A DNA stretch of 64,000 bases, taken from the NCBI GenBank assembly GCA_030533445.1, contig CM060080.1, positions 41,266,880 through 41,330,879 on the forward strand, given 5' to 3'. Positions 22,501 through 31,735 of the stretch are shown here, piece after piece; positions within the stretch are counted from its first letter, which is position 1; each line of letters starts with the position of its first letter. The notes below the pieces were generated by a model. It did no database searches. It was not told the DNA's origin and saw only the letters and a program-made list of their open reading frames with translations. This DNA is from Cyprinodon diabolis. Its lineage: Eukaryota; Chordata; Actinopteri; Cyprinodontiformes; Cyprinodontidae. Made by a program: the position numbers and the translations under genes.

Positions 22501-25389
22501 TGGTATTTTTTCAAGTTCTCCTACTTAGAAATCATGGAGGGGTCTGACATTGTTATCATAGGTGCATGTCCACTGTGAGACATCATCTAAAAAAAAAACC
22601 CCACTAGAATTCACAATTAAAGATTTTTTAAACAGTTTCTTTGAAGATACAGCTATGATACAGCTGGAAATAAGCATTTGAACACCTGAGAAAATCAGTT
22701 AATGTTTGGTACACTAGCCTTTGCTTGTGATTACAGAGGTCAAACATTTCCTGTAGTTTTTCACCAGGTTTGCACTGCAGGAGGGATTTTGGCCCAATCC
22801 TCCACACACAGTTTGTCTGTAGATCAGTCGGCTTTCTGGGCTGTCGCTGAGAAACACAGAGTTTGAGCTCCATCCAAAGATTCTCTATAGGGTTTAGGTT
22901 TGGAGACTGGCTACACCAAGGCACAACCTTGATATGCTTCTTCCAGAGCCACTCCTTGGTTATCCTGGCTGTCTGCTTCGGGTCATTTTCACCTTCGAAG
23001 ACCCAGCCTTGATCGATCTCCAATGCTCTAACTGAGGGAAGGAGGTTGTTACCCGGAATGTCACAATACATAGCCCTGTTCAACCTCAGTGCAGCCGCCC
23101 TGTCTTTCGTGCAGAAAAACACATATGACAGGGCGATGTGCTTACGTAATGCTGTCCTACGTAGAATTATGACCGAAAAGTTCTCATCTGACCACATGAC
23201 TTTCTCCCATGACTCCTCTGGATCATCCAAATGGTCATTGGCGAAGTTTGGATGGGCCTTGACATGTGTTGGTTTAAGCAGGGGAACCTTCAGTGAAATG
23301 CATAATTTCAAACAATGGCATCTTAATGCTTAGTGTATTAGCAACAGTAACCTTGGAAACGGTGATCACAGCTCTTTACAGGTCATTGACCAGCTCCTCC
23401 CTTGTAGTTCTGGGCAGATTTTTCACTTTTCGTAGGATCATTGAGACCCCACAAGGTGAGATCTTGCATGGAGCCCCAGTCCGAGGCAGATTGACAGTCA
23501 TGTTTACTTTGTCCTTTTTCTAATGATTGCTCCAACAGTGGACCTTTTTTCACCAAGCTGCTTGGCAATAATCTCCGTAGCCTTTTTCAACCTTGTGGAG
23601 GTGTACAACTTTGTCTCTAGTGTCTTTGGACAGCTCTTTGGTGTTGGCCATATTAGCAGTTTGATTCTTACTGATTGTGGGAGGTGAACAGGTGTCTTTA
23701 TGTAGCTAATGATCTCAAACAGGTGCACTAATTTAGGATAATAAATGGAGGGAAGGTGGACATTTTGAAGGCAGACTAACAGGTCTTTGAGGGTCAGAAT
23801 TTCAGCTGATAAACAGGTGCTCAAATATTTATTTACAGCTGTATCATATAAATAAATAGGTAAAAAAATCATAAATTGTAATTTCTGCACTATTTTTTAG
23901 ATTGTCGCTCACAGTAGACAAGCACCTACAATGAAAATTTCAGACCCTCCATGATTTCTAAGTCGGAGAACTTGCAGAATAGTAGGGTGTTCAAATTGTT
24001 ATTGTCCTCACTGTGTAAAGATATATTTATATAATTATATGTATATTTTTAGCATTTTTTTTGTTATATTTTCTTTTTCGACTTCTTTTTGTAACCTATT
24101 TGGGCATTAAAGCCCCAGGAATCGATGAACCAGAGCTGATAGCTCAACAGATTTGCTTCACCGGCAGAACATAATAGTTTTTGCCATGAGGATTCACTTG
24201 GTACTTGTAAATCAAACTTTATTTAAAATTATTTAGGGAATAAAATGGTATAGATGACACGAAAGAGAGCATGGAAAGGGAGAAAATAAAACAAAACAAC
24301 AAAAATAGACAACACAGAAGATATGTGTTGTCTATAGAAGTAGACTTAGAAGTCTACTTCCACACCTGAATGGGATGAGAGGGAAAGATTACATAATATT
24401 AATCAGGGGGGTATATATCTGTAGCTGCAGCCTAGTATTTAGTATTAGTGTGTATCCACGAGCAACTGGAACCAAACCCCCATATTATGTATGCATGGGC
24501 ATGCTTTTGTAAAGGATTTAAAAAGCTTCTTCTGAAGGAAAATATGCTTAAGAGGTCTGGAGGCCCAGACTGGCCCGGCAGCCACCAGAAATGAGACAGT
24601 GCCCATCAAAGTATTGAGCCCCTGACATAGGCACCTGTCTCTGGCGTGGAGCATAAGACGGGAGGAGGAAGGCCCTGCTCATACTTGGGCCCTATGATGT
24701 TCCAGTAGGTGGGAGGGGAGGCAAACACTCAACCTGACTTGTAAACAAATTTACATACATTCACACAATCCCGCCCTTAAGTCTATGTGGACATATGCAA
24801 GCATTCAATAGAGATGCACACAAGGAAATGCAGACACTAAACATATTGTTATACTGCTCATACAAACTGTCCTCCTGGGCCTAGGGGCCAATCCCTCTGG
24901 GGGACACAGCCCACAGACCCATGAGGAGATCCCCAGATCCCCCGGTGTGAGAAGGAGGCAGGCAACAGGCAGGGGCCAGAAACAAAAGGGGCAGAAAACA
25001 GGTGCCAAGGGAGGACAGGAGCAATTTTCATCTAAGAAATTATTCCTTTGGGACTTGGGCTGAGAGGTCCTTGCAGCCCAGTTCTAGTCCCAACAACAAG
25101 CTCAGAAAAATGTCACCAATGCAATTAACCCTAAGAATATTTACAGTCCTGTCAAATTTACATTTTAATGTTAGATCTTAATGTTCAATCTAAATTCTAA
25201 TTTGCAGGGTATGCAAAGACTGATAGTAATTTCATGGTTGACTCTATAAGTCTGTGATAGCTTTCTGCGTTATCTCTAAAACAGGTGAAGTGTGACATCC
25301 CAGGGCTCTGTCAGCAGGAGTACTCCTCCTACATCTGCTTTCATATCAGCACCATCATGCTGGAGAGCGGCGAGCAGACAGCAACGTGA
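7558..25389 (+). CDS. atp6v1c2: V-type proton ATPase subunit C (12 exons, complete)
   Basis: Subunit C belongs to the V1 sector and bridges the peripheral stalks to Vo, controlling assembly of the proton pump. Exons: 7558-7686, 8902-8969, 10453-10538, 11998-12092, 13978-14069, 14145-14240, 14325-14393, 15119-15211, 15305-15392, 15474-15571, 15645-15768 and 25285-25389. They join in frame to 380 residues plus stop, against about 382 in human C1. All introns are GT-AG. Landmarks are [10 protein letters not shown] at the start, FQWDKAKYP, the near-invariant RWLKVNF...[22 protein letters not shown] block late in the protein, and IPGL...YICFHI near the end. Residues such as DSLV and FHI, and the position between nol10 and kcnf1, favour C2 over C1. 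The sequence is more diverged than mammalian C1/C2, and the extra C2 isoform exon is not seen. Intron 11 is 9.5 kb because of transposons. Confidence 0.93.
10627..11777 (+). repeat. 1.15-kb tandem array of a 10-bp unit (CTCACCACAG)
   Basis: Roughly 115 units of CTCACCACAG and variants (CTCACTACAG, CTCACTACAA, CTCACAATAG) run without break, often alternating as a 20-bp double unit. Longer blocks of about 250-300 bp are themselves duplicated: the run through CACAATAGCTCACTACAGAT recurs near 10720, 11000, 11400 and 11580. It lies wholly in atp6v1c2 intron 3. The unit has no ORF meaning and there are no unique spacers. Confidence 0.95.
12093..13977 (+). other. atp6v1c2 intron 4, nothing recognised
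   Basis: AT-rich intronic DNA between coding exons 4 and 5. I see no exon, conserved protein fragment, RNA gene or transposon end. Confidence 0.5.
16487..17808 (+). mobile_element. GC-rich retroposon with 15-bp TSD and A-rich tail
   Basis: The sequence AAATCAGTTGTTTTT occurs exactly at 16472-16486 and 17809-17823. Between them lies a 1.3-kb insert that ends in an A-rich tail (17788-17808) and has an AATAAA-type signal near 17646, the hallmarks of LINE-machinery retroposition in plus orientation. Bases 16530-17545 are strikingly G+C rich with many GGGG runs, unlike the AT-rich intron around it. Long frames on both strands (for instance 17493-16918 minus) are Pro/Gly/Arg-rich and match nothing I know; I regard them as by-products of composition. 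The T-rich 5' edge makes the left boundary slightly uncertain. Confidence 0.6.
18063..18860 (-). repeat. 3' LTR of the gypsy element (798 bp, family A)
   Basis: Runs TGTTGGGATCC...ATGACA on the minus strand, directly after the polypurine tract. It contains a second internal TGTTGGGATC at 18778. Related solo copies lie at 51309-52027 and 54991-55822. Confidence 0.85.
19470..20681 (-). CDS. repeat-rich ORF downstream of and in frame with gag
   Basis: This 403-residue frame lies in the same reading frame as gag, 24 bases after its stop. It begins with SEPVLEP, then has many 10-residue units of the type [10 protein letters not shown] (30-bp DNA repeat, about 20200-20510), then about a dozen 12-residue units of the type [12 protein letters not shown] (36-bp DNA repeat, about 19560-19960). 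A basic RHKRRRRRK stretch lies between residues 48 and 60. It resembles no enzyme. It may be a tandem-expanded linker where pol once followed, or a Gag extension. Open frames on the opposite strand arise because the repeat unit lacks stops both ways. Confidence 0.45.
   Translation of the reverse strand: MSEPVLEPVNPTLKPVSNPAKPAPEPTCTPDSSIPESVCEPISPASKTPRHKRRRRRKPALSRLETPEPALSRLETPEPVLSRLKTPEPAVSRLESVQCCFETPESTLCRLETPEPARSSQETPEPILSRLKAPELALCRLETPELALCRPETPEQNFKEMSEFEGCGFTPPRTSLQAPLTARSPLRASQATSETEPLLPWVVSSMLDWEPQSVVSSVPDVEPQSVVSSVSDWEPQSVVSPVPDWEPQSWSPLFLIGSHSRWSPLFLRVSRNRRARLFLRWSRNRRAPLFLRWSRNRRAPLFLIRSRNRRAPLFLIRSRNRRAPLFLIRSRNRRAPLFLIRSRIRRAPLFLIRSCNRWFPLFQSRSRSRRSPLFQSRSRSRRSPQSLFLSRSRRSPQSLFQSH
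20706..21614 (-). CDS. retrotransposon gag polyprotein
   Basis: A 302-residue ORF starting [19 protein letters not shown]. Residues about 25-190 resemble the capsid of Ty3/gypsy Gag and the related RTL/PEG10 proteins: a FSGE...[13 protein letters not shown] opening, a Q-L-S-G-KACEW segment, then FLNEFTLKF and an IEEF motif. The C-terminal part is basic and has Q/P/S repeats. I see no CCHC zinc knuckle. The stop at 20706-20708 is TAA, and the same frame continues through the downstream repeat ORF, so Gag could be extended by read-through or the stop may be a mutation. It is coding for the element and not for the host. Confidence 0.75.
   Translation of the reverse strand: MAPAQLPVPEPNPHPRSEPVPSVPVFHPSLFSGESSECKSFLWQCKLFFELNPSCFPDDESKIVFILSQLSGKACEWKETNFSPESCITCTLDQFLNEFTLKFSVKSAESHGLSKFTQGNRTIEEFSIDFQVRAAASGWSDAMLKNIYKNALNKEIRIKPATIDESATLEELICIAIYQDHRLRARAKPRSRKPVQPSSAQFNPVQSSPVQSSPAQSCPVQLCTAFFSPSLRQVSFCHHLHDRQLAPSTKKLRISPVYSPSTVRAPQIQESDLWNFFYWDREDLFPFMPPHSSPYQPVSLAS
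21783..22129 (-). repeat. 5' LTR of the gypsy element (347 bp, internally deleted)
   Basis: Aligns with the 3' LTR at both ends but lacks about 325 bp in the middle (joined at CAGAGTTAGCTCACC on the plus strand). It also lacks sequence near its outer end, where GAGACCCAACA is consistent with a deletion between CCCA repeats. Confidence 0.8.
22470..24017 (-). mobile_element. Tc1-like DNA transposon, decayed
   Basis: Ends are inverted: the left end from 22470 (TACAGTGAGTAAAATACGTA) and the reverse complement of the right end (TACACAGTGAGGACAATAAC) share CAGTGAG and then ATTTGAACACC, CAAGTTCTCC and ACTTAGAAATCATGGAGG over about 110 bp. A TA lies at each edge, with a 2-bp slip at the right. The transposase inside is broken, so the copy is dead. 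Confidence 0.85.
22628..23890 (-). pseudogene. Tc1 transposase pseudogene
   Basis: Minus-strand pieces read, in order, [17 protein letters not shown] (the paired-like DNA-binding helix-turn-helix, about 23560-23510), [28 protein letters not shown] (first catalytic Asp region) and [15 protein letters not shown] (the third acidic residue in the DDE domain). The pieces lie in different frames, and stops and indels occur between the N-terminal segment and the 227-residue C-terminal frame (23311-22628). The DNDPK segment has become ENDPK. This is a typical inactive fish Tc1 copy. Confidence 0.88.
24440..25030. repeat. possible repeat block, G+C richer than its flanks
   Basis: A 600-bp stretch in intron 11 with phrases such as TCCTGGGCCTAGGGGCCAAT and ACACAATCCCGCCCTTAAGT that I associate with dispersed fish repeats, possibly related to the GC-rich retroposon. 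No termini, TSD or ORF were established. Confidence 0.3.
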
Positions 25390-25633
25390 CCAACTGACAG
25401 AAAGCACCTCAACAACCTCAGCAGTCAGGACCAAAAGCAAACCAACAGTACTATAAAAAGTAACCTGTGACAGATGGACATACTGCATATGCAATGACCT
25501 GTGTACATAAACCTCAACTTCTGGGAGGTAAAGTCATGTTAATATTCTCTTCAGGTGAGGATTGTTTATCCTTTGTTTATGATGGTTTTCTAGGAATCCA
25601 AAGCTCCCATCTGGCACCTCTGGTAAAGCTTAG

Positions 25634-25639
25634 AATAAA
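25634..25639 (+). promoter_or_regulatory. AATAAA polyadenylation signal for atp6v1c2
   Basis: First AATAAA downstream of the atp6v1c2 stop codon, about 245 bp into the presumed 3' UTR. Confidence 0.45.
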
Positions 25640-28038
25640 ATTCAGCTTTTTATGGTGATGCATAAACTCACGCTAGAAACTTTAATTTGAGCATAAATTT
25701 GTCCATAAATCTGAAAAATCCCTAATTGAAAAGTATTAATATTTAGTAAGACTGTCTTACTAGTATCAAAGCATTACAACACTCCTTTATATTTAACAGC
25801 AGAAATAAGATCCTTCAGTCACATTCAACCTTTGCTCTAAACTGAACTCAACTAGAGTGTTTAATGCTGGAAAGCTCATCTTTAGTGTCAGCTGACCAAA
25901 GCCACAGTTTCAGTTAGAATCCTAGCCCGGTGCAGTAAACCCAATGCCTACACGTTTGAGATGGTAGGATAGGAAAGGTCGGTTCTTGCATCTCTACCAA
26001 AACACTGGTTAATGTAATGTCCAAGATTCAGCTCTCTGGCAGTGAGCTTTAAAGCCCATAATGGTTTGTTTCATTTCTTCTTCCTCAATGCACACTGTAG
26101 AACGATACACTTAGGTTCTTTTGCAGGCTTGTGTGTTTAAGCTCCAGTTCGTTTATGCTTTTTAATCATTGCTGCAGCTGATCTGGGGAAGTTAACGACA
26201 TGTTCTCTTGTCTTTCCTATTTGAAGGGTTGTCCTTAAAAAATGTCCTTCCTAATTAAGTCATATCTAAACCTTAAAGGTATAGTGGGGGAAAGACCCAC
26301 TGCACAACCCTGTACCTGCTCCCGGGAGGGAACACCTATTAATCAGCTGTGTGCAAGAGCATACACAACCCCATTTCTCCTCCTGCACGTTTGGTTTAAA
26401 AGTTGCAGTTTGCATCGCTTACAAGTTTACTTTCCAAAAGAAGATTTGCAATTTTTCCACTATGTCAGACTCACCACCAGTAAGTGAATATGGGGACGAG
26501 CACGTAGGACAGCATTATGTAAATCTATCACCACAATGATTGACAATTAGGAGGACCGCCTATTTTGATGTCCACCCAGAAAAAGAACTTCCTCCAATAT
26601 ACCTTTCAGTTATGAATTACTAATAATCAACTTAAAGAAGTAAAGCATGAAGTAAATGACTGTGGCATATATTAACCTGGAGTTGTAGGGGTAGCAATAT
26701 GTTTGTCATTTTGATTTTTGTTAAGGATATGTGTTGTTTAAATAATATTGAATGTTTTTCAAATCTGTTGTAAAATTTTGCAACCATCCTAAAAGAGGAA
26801 TTTAAACTTCCACACATTACCAGTGGTGCCAGTGTGGAGGGTGCTGCATTAAACTATTCTGTTGTAAATGCTGATATCATTGCTCGGCTTGAAGTTCTTA
26901 AAGTGATCACATCCTTCCAAAAGCTGTCAAGCAAATAAAGTGAATAAATCAGTGAAACAACTTATCCTATTCTGTGTAACATTGATCCATTTCTTCAATT
27001 TATTATTTTCTAATGCCTGAATTTTTCCTAGGTCAGCAGTTGTATAGCAGTGTAATTGTTATATACACTCAAAAACGGCACCAGATATCTAAGAAAAAAA
27101 TATTAAATAAAAACAGACTTTGAAGACTCTTAGAAAACCTATAAATCATCTGAAAATGGAAAGAGTGAGGAAAGTAATTACTATAAATTCTCCCTAAACT
27201 GGCCAAGGAGGGGATTGACCAGAGAAGCAGCCTTGGTGGTAACTGGATGAACAACGGAGACTCACAGTTAAAATGAGAAAACAAAATTCCAAGGATATGG
27301 AGGAGTTGCAAGAATAAAGCCAGCGTAAAAAAAAAATCCTTAAGTTATCTAAGTTGTTTTAGAGGTTTCCTCCAATAGTTGGAATGTCCGGGTCAAATTC
27401 CAACTGAGACATTTTTGCAAATTTGCAAACTTATGTTGAAAGAGACTCTTAATCTGACTGACCTTTAATTCTGGAAAAGAGAGGCAAACATTTGAGTCTT
27501 TAAATGCAAAAAGCTGTCAGAGACAATCCCACAAAAGACTCTTCCAATATAAATTCAAACCTCACGTTTTAGAAATAGAATATTTATGGTTTTCCTTTTG
27601 TTTTCTACTACTTTGAGTTAATCAATACCATAAACCCAAAAGTTAAGTGGTTATAAAATAACACATGGAAGGTGTATATAGTAATGATGTACATGTCCCA
27701 GATAGATTTCTCTCTGCTGTGTAAAGCAGCCATTTTAATATCAGAACCATCAGTGTGTTAAAAGACAAACAATAATCCTGAACAAGAAGGAAACATTTGA
27801 CTTCATCATGATGCAAACAATATGGCACAGCTTCTTCTAAGTGGCTTTGAGATTCCCAGCAAGGCTGTTTGTTCAGAGCATAAAATATGCAACAGTTAGA
27901 TGGTCCTTCACTGAAAAAATGTTGTTGGTTTTATTTGCATCTGAATCCAATCAGAGAGCAAACAGCCAAATGTGGTTGGAAGCGACAATTGTGATTGTTT
28001 CCTCCTGGTGTCTGCGTGCGTGTGTGTGCACGTGGGTA
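25640..28038. other. intergenic atp6v1c2-kcnf1, nothing recognised
   Basis: AT-rich DNA with only short frames. I searched for the thioredoxin-type CGHC motifs expected of pdia6, which lies between these genes in human, and found none on either strand. Confidence 0.5.
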
Positions 28039-28039
28039 T

Positions 28040-28098
<59 letters not shown>

Positions 28099-28100
28099 AG
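28040..28100 (+). repeat. (GA)n microsatellite upstream of kcnf1
   Basis: About 23 GA units followed by GGGAGAGGG, roughly 160 bp upstream of the kcnf1 start codon. ORFs of alternating ER or SL residues across it are repeat by-products. Confidence 0.95.
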
Positions 28101-28261
28101 GGGGGGGGGTGCTAAGCAGAGCTTGCCAGTCAAGCTGTTCCATTCAGGACATGAAACAGTCTGCAAGACATCACTTTCATAGGCGTCATGAATTTGGGCA
28201 TTAGTCACAGTCGCTCCGCCGCTCTAGTCTATTTTCAGGTCCAATAAACCTTCTGATTAAA

Positions 28262-29581
28262 ATGTGGACAATTCCGAAACCAAAATATAGAAACGCTTTG
28301 AGCGAAGAGGGGGATATCACTGTGAACATCGGCGGAGTGAGAGTGGTGCTTTTCGGGGACGATCTGAGGCGCTATCCGGAGAGCAGGCTGGCGGAGCTGT
28401 CCAGCTGCTCAGCTCAGAACTCAGAACTTATCTCCACCCTCTGCGATGACTTTGACCCCCTCAGAAGAGAGTTTTACTTTGATCGGGATCCTGACTCCTT
28501 CAAGTGTATCATCGATGTTTATTACTTCGATGAAATCCACATAAAAACCGGGATTTGTCCCATCTGCTTTATCAAGGAGATGGAGTTCTGGAAGATAGAC
28601 CAGAGCGTTTTGGATGAGTGCTGCAAAAGTTATCTGAGTGAGAAGGAGGAAGAGCTGAACGAGATTGCGAGCAAAGTGAAAGCTATTTTAGAAGATCTGG
28701 ATGTGGATCAATGCATCACCCGCACCCAGAGGTACCAGAGGTCCTTGTGGAGACTGATGGAAAAGCCGGATTCCTCCCTGCCGGCGCGCATCATCGCTAT
28801 CACCTCCTTTCTCTCCATCCTTGTTTCAGCGGTGGTGATGTGTGTGAGCACCATCCCGGAGCTGCAGGTGGCCAACGCGGAGGGGAAACTGGTTGAACAC
28901 CCGACCATGGAGGCGATCGAGACCGTGTGCATGCTGTGGTTCACGGTGGAGTTCGTGCTGCGCCTCGTTTCCTCTCCCAACAAATGGCGCTTTGCGCTCT
29001 CCATAATGAACATCATAGACTTCATGGCGATTATGCCTTTCTACGTAGTTCTGTCCCTCACTTTGCTCGGTACCACGTCCATGATGGAGCTGATGAACGT
29101 TCAACAGGCTGTCCAGGCGTTGCGCATCATGCGCATCGCGCGTATTTTCAAGCTGGCGCGCCACTCCTCTGGCCTGCAGACCCTGACCTATGCGCTGAAG
29201 AGAAGCCTGAAGGAGCTGGGGCTGCTCCTCATGTACATGGGTGTGGGGATCTTTGTGTTCTCCGCTCTGGCCTACACTATGGAGCAAAGCCACCCGGAAA
29301 CGCTCTTTAGGAGCATCCCTCAGTCTTTCTGGTGGGCCATCATCACCATGACCACGGTGGGTTACGGAGACATCTACCCCAAAACCCCTCTGGGGAAATG
29401 CAACGCGGCGGTCAGCTTTCTGTGCGGGGTGATCGTCATCGCTCTGCCCATCCACCCGATCATCAACAACTTTGTTGTCTTCTACAACAAGCAGAAAGAG
29501 CTGGAGACTGCCGCAAAGCATGAGGTGGAGCTGATGGAGCTGAAGTCCGACGAGGAGGCGCGCAAAAAAAGTCAAGAATGA
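28262..29581 (+). CDS. kcnf1: potassium voltage-gated channel subfamily F member 1 (Kv5.1), single exon
   Basis: Kv5.1 is an electrically silent subunit that modulates Kv2-type channels by co-assembly. The 439-residue intronless ORF has an N-terminal T1/BTB tetramerisation domain (about 18-125, with EFYFDRDPDSFKC and HIKTGICPICF), S1 from I177, S2-S3, a voltage-sensing S4 with R288, R291, R294, K297 and R300, S5, and a pore with the K+ filter GYGD at 367-370. S6 carries PIHP (396-399) in place of the PxP hinge of conducting Kv channels, which is characteristic of KCNF1. The C-terminus ends about 20 residues after AAKHEVELMEL, shorter than the roughly 494-residue human protein as I recall it. 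The start was chosen as the first ATG of the frame, preceding the T1 domain. Whether this is the a or b fish copy cannot be told. Confidence 0.95.
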   Translation: MWTIPKPKYRNALSEEGDITVNIGGVRVVLFGDDLRRYPESRLAELSSCSAQNSELISTLCDDFDPLRREFYFDRDPDSFKCIIDVYYFDEIHIKTGICPICFIKEMEFWKIDQSVLDECCKSYLSEKEEELNEIASKVKAILEDLDVDQCITRTQRYQRSLWRLMEKPDSSLPARIIAITSFLSILVSAVVMCVSTIPELQVANAEGKLVEHPTMEAIETVCMLWFTVEFVLRLVSSPNKWRFALSIMNIIDFMAIMPFYVVLSLTLLGTTSMMELMNVQQAVQALRIMRIARIFKLARHSSGLQTLTYALKRSLKELGLLLMYMGVGIFVFSALAYTMEQSHPETLFRSIPQSFWWAIITMTTVGYGDIYPKTPLGKCNAAVSFLCGVIVIALPIHPIINNFVVFYNKQKELETAAKHEVELMELKSDEEARKKSQE

Positions 29582-29757
29582 AAAACATCAAAACCAAAAA
29601 GATCACTGAAAACCCTTTTTTTCCATCATCAGAGTGAACAGACTATAACGCGGTTATAAAGGGAATATTAGGTTGCTGATGTACATAGCGCCGTCACTGT
29701 TGTCTTTTCCTTGCATGTTTTGTCTTCTATGTGATGTGCTGAGTTTGTAAAGGCATT

Positions 29758-29763
29758 AATAAA
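29758..29763 (+). promoter_or_regulatory. AATAAA polyadenylation signal for kcnf1
   Basis: AATAAA 177 bp after the kcnf1 stop codon, in unique AT-rich sequence; the likely transcript end. Confidence 0.5.
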
Positions 29764-30044
29764 ACATATAGGACTCCCGGTTAAGGTCAAAATAAAAACA
29801 CAAACCCCCTTTCCTGTTTCTGTAAATTAAAAAAATGAAGAATTCAAATCTTTTAGTTAATATGAACCAAAAGCATTAAACTGCTAAAAATAGTCCTTTT
29901 CCTGCAAAGTTTCTAAGATAATTATCATTCAATCAGATTGGTCCTCTGTGAATTCCCCAAAAATGAGTTCAGATACAATCAGGCAAAGCTGAATCATTAA
30001 ACCCATATGGTTTATTAACTAATTATAAAATTATGCCTAACAAT

Positions 30045-31317
30045 CAGTGTTGGGCACGTTACTTTGAAAAAGTAATTAGTTATAGTTACTAGTTACTTCT
30101 CCCAAAAAGTAACTGAGTTACTAACTGAGTTACTCCACAATAAAAGTAACTAGTTACTAGTAAAAGTAACTATTGCGTTACTTTTGCGTTTCTCGCCCCC
30201 GTAACCCTCCCCACCCAGCCCCCACCATCTCCCGGTGTGTTTCCAAAGCCAGCTGAATAGTGCGGACGACAAAGACAAGAACCTGCAGAGAGTTTAGCAT
30301 TTATTGCAACTCAACGTAAATGACATCAGGGGGGAACGCCATGTGAAGTTTTTTAACAGGGCATTCAGATCTGGTGAAATTAATAACTGGGGATGTCTAA
30401 TTCTGAAATCCTGTGTGTTTGGGTTGTTATAGATACTGCAACATCTATCTATACATCTATCTATCTAGATGTATACTCTGTGTGTGACATAAAATATGGA
30501 TCTCCATCCCTGCCACAAAGGCCATCAAATAATGTTTAAAATAAAAAATACAGTAGGTTGAGAAGGCAGAGTATCCATCCATCCATCCATCCATCCATCC
30601 ATCCATCCAGATTTCTCCCTTTCATTTGATAGTTCACGCTCTCCATAGTTCTCCTGTGGCGCGAGCACAGGGCGACTGGTGCGCGCCTTTAGCGAGCATG
30701 CGCGTTTCCTGTCGCTTGCGCGGTGACTCGTGCCGCCTGCGCTGTGCGGAGATGCAGAGGAAACCGTATCTGATGGGGAAACGCAGCTCGACGTAACACC
30801 GGTATTTCCATCAGGAAAACGCTGTTTTGCTGCTGGAGTCCTCCTCACTCTCCATCTCTCTGTGTGTGCTGTACGTTAACACCCGCCAGCAGAAACACAC
30901 ACCTACCCAACTGACAGACGGAATCTCACTATACATCAGCCATTCTCATCCTCCCCTCTCTCATGACAAGGCGCGCACCTCTGGATGACCTAAAAAATAA
31001 TCTTTAATATCTCTTAAACAAAAGTAGCACAAACAATATTTTTTTCTGCACAAATCTGCACTAACGTTGCACTAACCATTCAGTCTATTTGCAGAGTTTT
31101 TTGACGTGGGTGGGGTGTCAGCTTCACGCAGCTGCGCACGAGTCCTATCATGAAAAAAGGTTCATTGTGCGACCTGAGTAACGCGCAGTAACGGGGTGTC
31201 TGCAATGGTAACTGCGTTATAGTTACAGTCAAAGTAATTAGTTAGATTACTCGTTACTAAAAGAAGGTAACGGCGTTAGTAACGCCGTTACTTTCAACGC
31301 CGTTAGTCCCATCACTG
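30045..31317 (+). mobile_element. non-autonomous hAT element, copy 1 (8-bp TSD CTAACAAT)
   Basis: A 1273-bp insert starts CAGTGTTGGGCACGTTAC and ends CCGTTAGTCCCATCACTG, so both ends read CAGTG(T/A)TGGG inwards. It is flanked by the exact 8-bp duplication CTAACAAT (30037-30044 and 31318-31325), diagnostic of hAT transposition. Sub-terminal parts are made of GTAACTAGTTAC-type palindromes. The centre holds an (ATCC)n tract (about 30571-30608) and a CpG-rich 200-bp segment. No transposase is encoded. Confidence 0.92.
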
Positions 31318-31735
31318 CTAACAATACACTTATCACAAGCATAAATGGAAGCAATCATCTTATTTTCTTACAAAAATAAATATGAAAAAGATTGTTAAAA
31401 GATTTTTATATTCTTTCACATCCAACGCCAAAGTTTATAACAAATATTAAACAGTATAGCTGCTGTAGTCAAACTGACACTTATTGGGGCTTCTTTCAAA
31501 AACAAAACCGGTATTGCAACATTTTGAAATGTTTCCCCTCTCCCTTTAAACTGTGAATTTAAATCCAAACCAATATAAAGGACAGCAATATGGGCATGCT
31601 AATCTGTAGAAGAATAAAGTTTATATAAATTAAAAAAGAACAGAGAAAGGACTGTTAGTTTGGTGCAAAAAAGAAGGTCCTTGTTTCAAGGTCCTGTTTA
31701 CTTGGTTATTTTAATGTACCCTGAGTAGAAGTGCA

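Noticed and set aside
27841..28208. ORFs across the (GA)n tract
   Set aside because: Composed of ER or SL dipeptides from the microsatellite and overlapping the kcnf1 upstream region.
28826..29575. 249-codon antisense ORF in kcnf1
   Set aside because: Shadow of the GC-rich channel gene; the sense protein is an unambiguous Kv subunit.
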